Assembly (NCBI GenBank): GCA_023101885.1
Contig: JALPQD010000016.1
Coordinates: 8,681,634 to 8,745,633 of the forward strand
DNA length: 64,000 nt
Direction of reading: 5' to 3'
Source: Typhlomys cinereus
Lineage: Eukaryota; Chordata; Mammalia; Rodentia; Platacanthomyidae
The notes under the pieces were generated by a model. It made no database searches. It was not told the DNA's origin and was given only the letters and a program-made list of their open reading frames with translations. This document shows positions 55,696 to 64,000 of the stretch, in pieces. Both the position numbers and the translations under genes were made by a program. Each line of letters starts with the position of its first letter. Position 1 is the stretch's first letter.

Positions 55696-56278
55696 CTTCG
55701 GAGAAGAAGAGAGAGAACATATATGCATGAGAAAGAGGAAACACACATATGCATGAGAGAAAGAGAGTCCATTTATTCCATAGAGATCAGAAGGGCTCTT
55801 TCCACTATGTAAACTTCTTCTATGGATCAAACTCAGATTTCTAGGTTTACCAGCAGATTCCCTACTTGCTCAGGTATTTCACCAGCTCCACAGTCTTCAG
55901 TTTCTATTGAACATCTTTGTCGATTCCCACATTTGCTACCCAAGAGTGGGAAATAAGACTAAATTGAAAGGCTCCCCCAACAATTTGATCTGCTGTTGAC
56001 AGTGAGCAGATCTTTTCACCTTTCCTGCCAATGTAGAAAATTAATTTTACTGTTTTGCTGTAAGAATAATGCCTGCTTTGGTCTTTCAAATGTTGGATCA
56101 TTTTGCCTATATACAGATTGTTTGTTTCTTGTTTTCAGGATGCCTGAAATAACAGCACAGCAGAAAAGTAACAGTTCCATTATTTCACATATTTTCCATA
56201 CATTTGTCTTTTCTTTGGAGAACTTGCCAACGCTTTCAGCAGGTAGAATTTCAGTGCCACCTTTATTCCCGTATCAGG

Positions 56279-56279
<1 letters not shown>
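55696..56279. other. unique non-coding sequence
   Basis: No gene recognised. The stretch 55700-55890 might be a degenerate SINE, but I cannot assign it. Confidence 0.35.
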
Positions 56280-56329
<50 letters not shown>

Positions 56330-56600
56330 GCTCACATGTGGAGGTAGATGACAATGCTTTGGTGTTATTATTTGCCTCCTTATTTGAGACTAGCTGGATT
56401 TCTTCAGTGTAGGTAAGTAAGCCAGCCTGACTGGTCTAAGAGTTTCTGAAGAGTCTTATGTCTTTGCCTCCCATTTTCTGCAGGTATTGTGTGATTGCAG
56501 ACTCTTGGGCCACTGTGTACAGTTTTCATGTGGGTTCTGCACTCAGGCTTCAGGCTTGCATGACAAGCACTTTACTTGCGGAGCCATTTCTCCAGCCCCA
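56280..56600 (-). repeat. B4-like composite SINE, old
   Basis: The plus strand shows (GT)n at 56284-56327, 'ggctcacatgtggaggtag', a B1-like middle ('ccttatttgagac'), and a head complement 'gcggagccatttctccagcccc'. It is diverged, with no clear duplication. Confidence 0.6.
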
Positions 56601-60384
<3,784 letters not shown>

Positions 60385-60545
60385 ATTATTACAATGTTGC
60401 CCAGGCTTCACGTACCAGAGCCAGTAGTGCAGGTCACCACTATTTCAGCCTGACATTTTTTTTTTTTTAATGTGGGACCTGGAATGTGAACTCAGGACCT
60501 CCTACTTGTGAGGCAGAGGCTTAACCCCCAAGCCATCTCTTTAAC
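60385..60545 (-). repeat. diverged Dip-like SINE, 5' part
   Basis: The plus strand shows 'gcccaggcttcacgtaccag', 'agtgcaggtcaccac', then a T-run insertion (60458-60469), 'gtgaactcaggacctcc' and a head complement 'aagccatctctt'. It has lost the usual tail and (TG)n. Confidence 0.65.
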
Positions 60546-62349
60546 ACATCTGTCTGGTTTTGATTATCTTTATTATAATATTCCCTGAGATTTTTTGCCC
60601 ATGTTGAAATGCTGCTGCTTTACACCTGTTTGGCAAACATGTTACCTGATTTTTTTTTTCTGCAAGCCACTGATGGTTTCTGCTAACTATTTAACTGATG
60701 TTTTAAGAAAGTTTGATCCCTGGTCATCTTCGACTAAATTGAATACCTCTATCAGGTTATTTTATTTACTCCAGTTTGCAAACAAAACAAAACAAAACAA
60801 AACAAAACAAAACAAAACAAAAAACAAATATGAAGCCCATGTTGGAAAAAAAAGAAACAAATTGGTGAGCAAAGAGGAATTAAAGAAAAAGTATGTATAG
60901 TAAATCACTACCTGTAACTCTCAGGAAGTTTGTCCTGTTCACCAATTGTTGTTATTCTTGCATTCCTGGGGTTCCTGACTTGTTTGCCATGGGTTGATAA
61001 AGGAGCTGACTATTGCATGTTGTATATATGATTTGGATGCTGCTGCAGTATCCTACTGTGTCCCTCTTGTTAAGACTCCTGGTACTCACCAGACTTATTT
61101 CTATATTTTTTGCTTCCTTGTACAGTCTTACTTCATTATTTTGGACTTCAAAAGAATGACATAATTAGACTAGTTTCAGAGCCAATGATGATATGTCCTT
61201 CATGTAATTATTACATTATTCTAATATAATAATATTTTCATTCAAATAAATTTCTATGCTGATAATAAAAAAGAATTCTCCTCCCTGTGCTCACTCCTAC
61301 TATTCACTTAAAGCACCATATTGCGTATTATCCTTTCCTTTTTTTTTTTTTTAAAAAAACTGCATTCAGGAAAATATTTTTTTCCTGACTCTAAACTGCC
61401 ATACAATTATTTCTCCCTTGTTGACATTTCTTGGTTACATCTGCATACCCCCAAAGAATAATTATGAAAATATAATGTGAAAAAAGAGAAACATCATCAT
61501 TTTAATTGCCAAGGATTAATCAAATCATAAAACTACTACACATTAACCTCACTGAACTGCTTCTGACTCTCACCTCCACAGCTGATATAAAGGCAACCTC
61601 AGCTGTCCTTTGAGGGCTATTCATATCCATTAATTGTTATAATACAAGATACACTGGGTCTCAGCTGGCTACCATTTCTTCTGTATTTGAAATGTGTCTC
61701 TCAGCAGAGATGGAAGGACACCATTGGGACTCATCTGAGTCTGACTTTCACATTAATTTTGCTGTGCTATGAAGAGCAAAGACAAAATCAATGTCCATCA
61801 GTGATTATTCAAGGCAAAATATCCAGCAATATCGAATACCAATGGCAGCACCCAGCATAAAATTTACTTAAGGTTTGTTGAATTGGCTGTCATTTATTCT
61901 AGTCCTGCTTCATTTTCCATGTTGCAGGCTTTTTTTTTTTTTTTAGGAAAATAAAATAATTACTAGGAAAAAAATTCTATTTACTCATTCCATTTCATTC
62001 CATTTGCCAGAGACTTGATCTATTTCAAGATGATAGAGGAGGATGAAGTTGTAGAATTTTTACAAACCCCAAGAACAATATGTTCCCAATTGTTAGAAGC
62101 AGAATGTGTCATATTGACACAAAAGTCGTGTGTCTTAATTAAGTTTTCAAAATGAAGGCCTCTTAGAATTCCTGGCTGAAATTGATAAAAGGGATGCCTA
62201 TGTCTTAAGTCTTGAATAAATATTCTTAAGCTGAGCACATGCTTGTGACAATAAAAAGTCCTAGCACATCTGGTTTTAAAAGTTTATTTTGTTTCAACTA
62301 TTAGGATGAAATACAAATATGCTCTCAATGACCTGTTATATGACATTTA
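60546..62349. other. unique non-coding sequence
   Basis: Nothing recognised except the pentanucleotide run listed separately and several poly(T) runs (61338-61352, 61929-61943). Confidence 0.4.
60780..60826. repeat. (CAAAA)n microsatellite
   Basis: About nine CAAAA units, probably derived from an A-rich tail. No adjacent retroposon body is seen. Confidence 0.92.
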
Positions 62350-62366
62350 AGAAATAACAAAAAACA

Positions 62367-62925
62367 TCCTCAGAGACCCTACATTAATCACCAGGAACCA
62401 GGCCAGACTAATCTCTCCCCATCCTAAAGCTCAGGGAAATTTGCAGAAGAGGGAGTGGTAAGATTGTTAGAGCCTAAAGATGGGGAAGACTGACAATATG
62501 CAAGATACTCAACACACGTTATAGCCGAAGTAATCATAATAGGAGTTTGCATGACCTGCACAATGACCAACATGTCATTGACCCCCCAAAGTCTAGCATG
62601 GATCCCAGACTCTAAGATCCTTAGAAGTAAGGGATTAATAGCCACAATACTGTTCCTATACTAAAGGGGAACACAAAAAAGAGCTCTAGGTAATGCTACT
62701 GAGTCCTTACACTCCATCAGAGAGGAGTATCCAGAGGGAAGTTTGACATGCACACTAAAGGATGCTCCAGGAATAGGGGGGAGGGGGCACTGGGAGAAAG
62801 GGAGGGGGGGAAAGGAAGGGGAATAGGAGGGAGGGAGCAAGGGGATACAGGGAGGGGTGGAGGGAGGCAGGGAAATGGGGTACCTATCAAATTTGTATGA
62901 AAATTATTAATAAAAAAGAAAAAAA
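62367..62925 (+). mobile_element. 5'-truncated L1, 3' UTR only, plus strand
   Basis: About 559 bp of L1 3' UTR: 'ctctccccatcctaaagctc', then the G-rich block (62777-62875), then an A-rich tail with TTAATAAAAAAG. It is flanked by AGAAATAACAAAAAACA (62350-62366) and AGAAATTACAAAAAACA (62926-62942), 16 of 17. It belongs to the same older 3' UTR type as the copy at 14.65 kb. Confidence 0.92.
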
Positions 62926-62942
62926 AGAAATTACAAAAAACA

Positions 62943-63309
62943 GACAACCATAATTGAAATGTATTAAAACCTTTATTATACTTGAAGTTTCAACATAGAC
63001 TACCTATACAGCATCTCAGTTTGTCCCTTAAATAATGCTAGAAGGAAGTTATGAGTTGAAGGAGGGTCTCTAGGTAGTTAGCGCTTGGGTCATAAGATCT
63101 TAGCAGACATTCTCTCCCCTCAAATTGAGTGAGCTTGTGACACTAGCTAGATACATACACAAAAAGGGTGTTTCCAGCTAAACTTTTGTCTATAATGCCT
63201 TATTATTAAACAGAAAAGGGGAGAACACTTCAGTGAAAGTACCAGGTATTTTTTTTTGTCCAAACAACTTGGATTATTTTTTTTTCTAGGGACTATAAAT
63301 TCTTTTTAT
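62943..63309. other. unique non-coding sequence
   Basis: Nothing recognised. Confidence 0.4.
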
Positions 63310-63460
63310 GTCTTTGCACATATGGAATGTATGTTTGAGTGTGTGATTGTGTGTGTGATGTATATGTTGTCTGTGTGTATGTGCATGAAAGTAATTTCAT
63401 AAATCATTCTGCATCACTCTTTCACCTTATCCATTTTTTTCAACTTTTTATTTATTTATT

Positions 63461-63511
<51 letters not shown>

Positions 63512-63987
63512 TAGAGGCACTGTGTGTCCCTGTGGAAACCCAAGGGTCACTTCAAGAATCATCCTGGATTACTATTACTTCTACTACCTTTTTGCTGTGC
63601 TCTGGAATTTCCCAGGCTCCTCCCATGAGGGAGGAAAGTTCAGGCAGCCTCTATTTTCCCTTGGTGTTTTTACTTGGGGGACCTGGGATCCAAACTCAGA
63701 TCCTTCTACTTGTGAGACAGAGTCTTAGCCCCTGAGCTGTGTCTCCAGCCCTCACCTTCTTCTTTTTGAGTCAGGGTCATTAATCAAATCCAGAGTTTGC
63801 CAATAAGCCTATTCTGGCTAACCAGCTTACTCTGGGGATTCCCAGGCTTTGCCTTTTGGGACTAGAGCAACAGCTGGGTTGCTATGCCCACCAAGCATTT
63901 TTTACATGGGATCTGGGAATCCAAACTCTAGTCCTTTGTGTGTGTGGCAAGCGCTTAATCAATGAGCCATTTCTTCAGCTTTCCGCA
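63310..63987 (-). repeat. B4-like composite SINE split by a Dip-like SINE
   Basis: The left part (63310-63438) is TG-rich. The right part (63752-63987) has 'ctttttgagtcagggtc' and a head complement 'atgagccatttcttcagc'. The two parts are the ends of one old minus-strand composite SINE interrupted by the SINE at 63439-63751. Confidence 0.55.
63439..63751 (-). repeat. Dip-like tRNA-derived SINE
   Basis: The plus strand shows an ATTT tail, (TG)n at about 63464-63498 followed by a TATG run, a full body and a head complement ending GAGCTGTGTCTCCAGCCC. The likely duplication is TCACCTTATCCATTTTT (63422-63438) versus TCACCTTCTTCTTTTT (63752-63767). Confidence 0.85.
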
Positions 63988-64000
63988 GAGTGGTTTGATA

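Overview
This is nuclear DNA from a mammal, most likely a rodent. It is AT-rich, intron-like or intergenic sequence with no bacterial-type gene layout. About half of the recognisable content is retrotransposon. The rodent call rests on LINE-1 elements, a diverged ID-like SINE, B4-like SINEs, and many copies of a tRNA-derived SINE of the B2-superfamily type that starts GGCTGGAGAGATGGCTCAGGGGTTAA and carries a (CA)n stretch near its 3' end. That SINE resembles the 'Dip' elements described from jerboas, so a dipodoid rodent is my best guess, but the species call is an inference. I see no convincing host protein-coding gene, tRNA, rRNA or CRISPR array. One weak candidate terminal exon lies near 19.9 kb.

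Layout. 1-6.6 kb is mostly unique sequence with two old B4-like SINEs and a candidate cis-regulatory patch at 2.5-2.7 kb. 6.69-13.0 kb is a full-length minus-strand LINE-1 (L1-A) with a 16-bp target-site duplication (TSD), sitting in the tail of an older SINE. 14.0-14.3 kb is a long polypyrimidine tract. 14.55-15.3 kb is a SINE split by a 3'-UTR-only L1. 16.06-19.58 kb is a second minus-strand L1 (L1-B), internally deleted and partly inverted. 20.9-21.3 kb is a solo LTR. 21.5-33 kb is unique sequence with scattered SINEs and microsatellites. 34.2-35.2 kb is an old L1 fragment hit by a young SINE. 35.3-42.66 kb is a third minus-strand L1 (L1-C) with an intact ORF1 and a duplicated 3' UTR. 43.8-45.8 kb holds two more LTRs and an ID SINE. 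49.35-52.04 kb is a complete MaLR-type LTR element (two LTRs, primer-binding site, polypurine tract, 5-bp TSD) with an L1 and a SINE inserted in it. 52.7-54.05 kb is a 5'-truncated plus-strand L1. 54.77-55.2 kb is a probable solo LTR with CCAAT repeats and a TATA box. 55.2-64 kb is mainly unique DNA with microsatellites, another L1 3' end and nested SINEs.

How the parts relate. Nothing here forms an operon or pathway. The only proteins recognisable are those of retroelements: the L1 ORF1 RNA-binding chaperone, the L1 ORF2 endonuclease/reverse transcriptase, and a decayed gag-like reading frame in the MaLR-type element. ORF2 is broken in every L1, so none looks able to move on its own. The main interest is structural: nested insertions with readable TSDs, two different L1 promoter (5' UTR) types, an in-place L1 inversion, and an L1 that apparently carries a second L1 3' UTR plus a short transduced tail. 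All identities were judged by eye; no database or alignment program was used.
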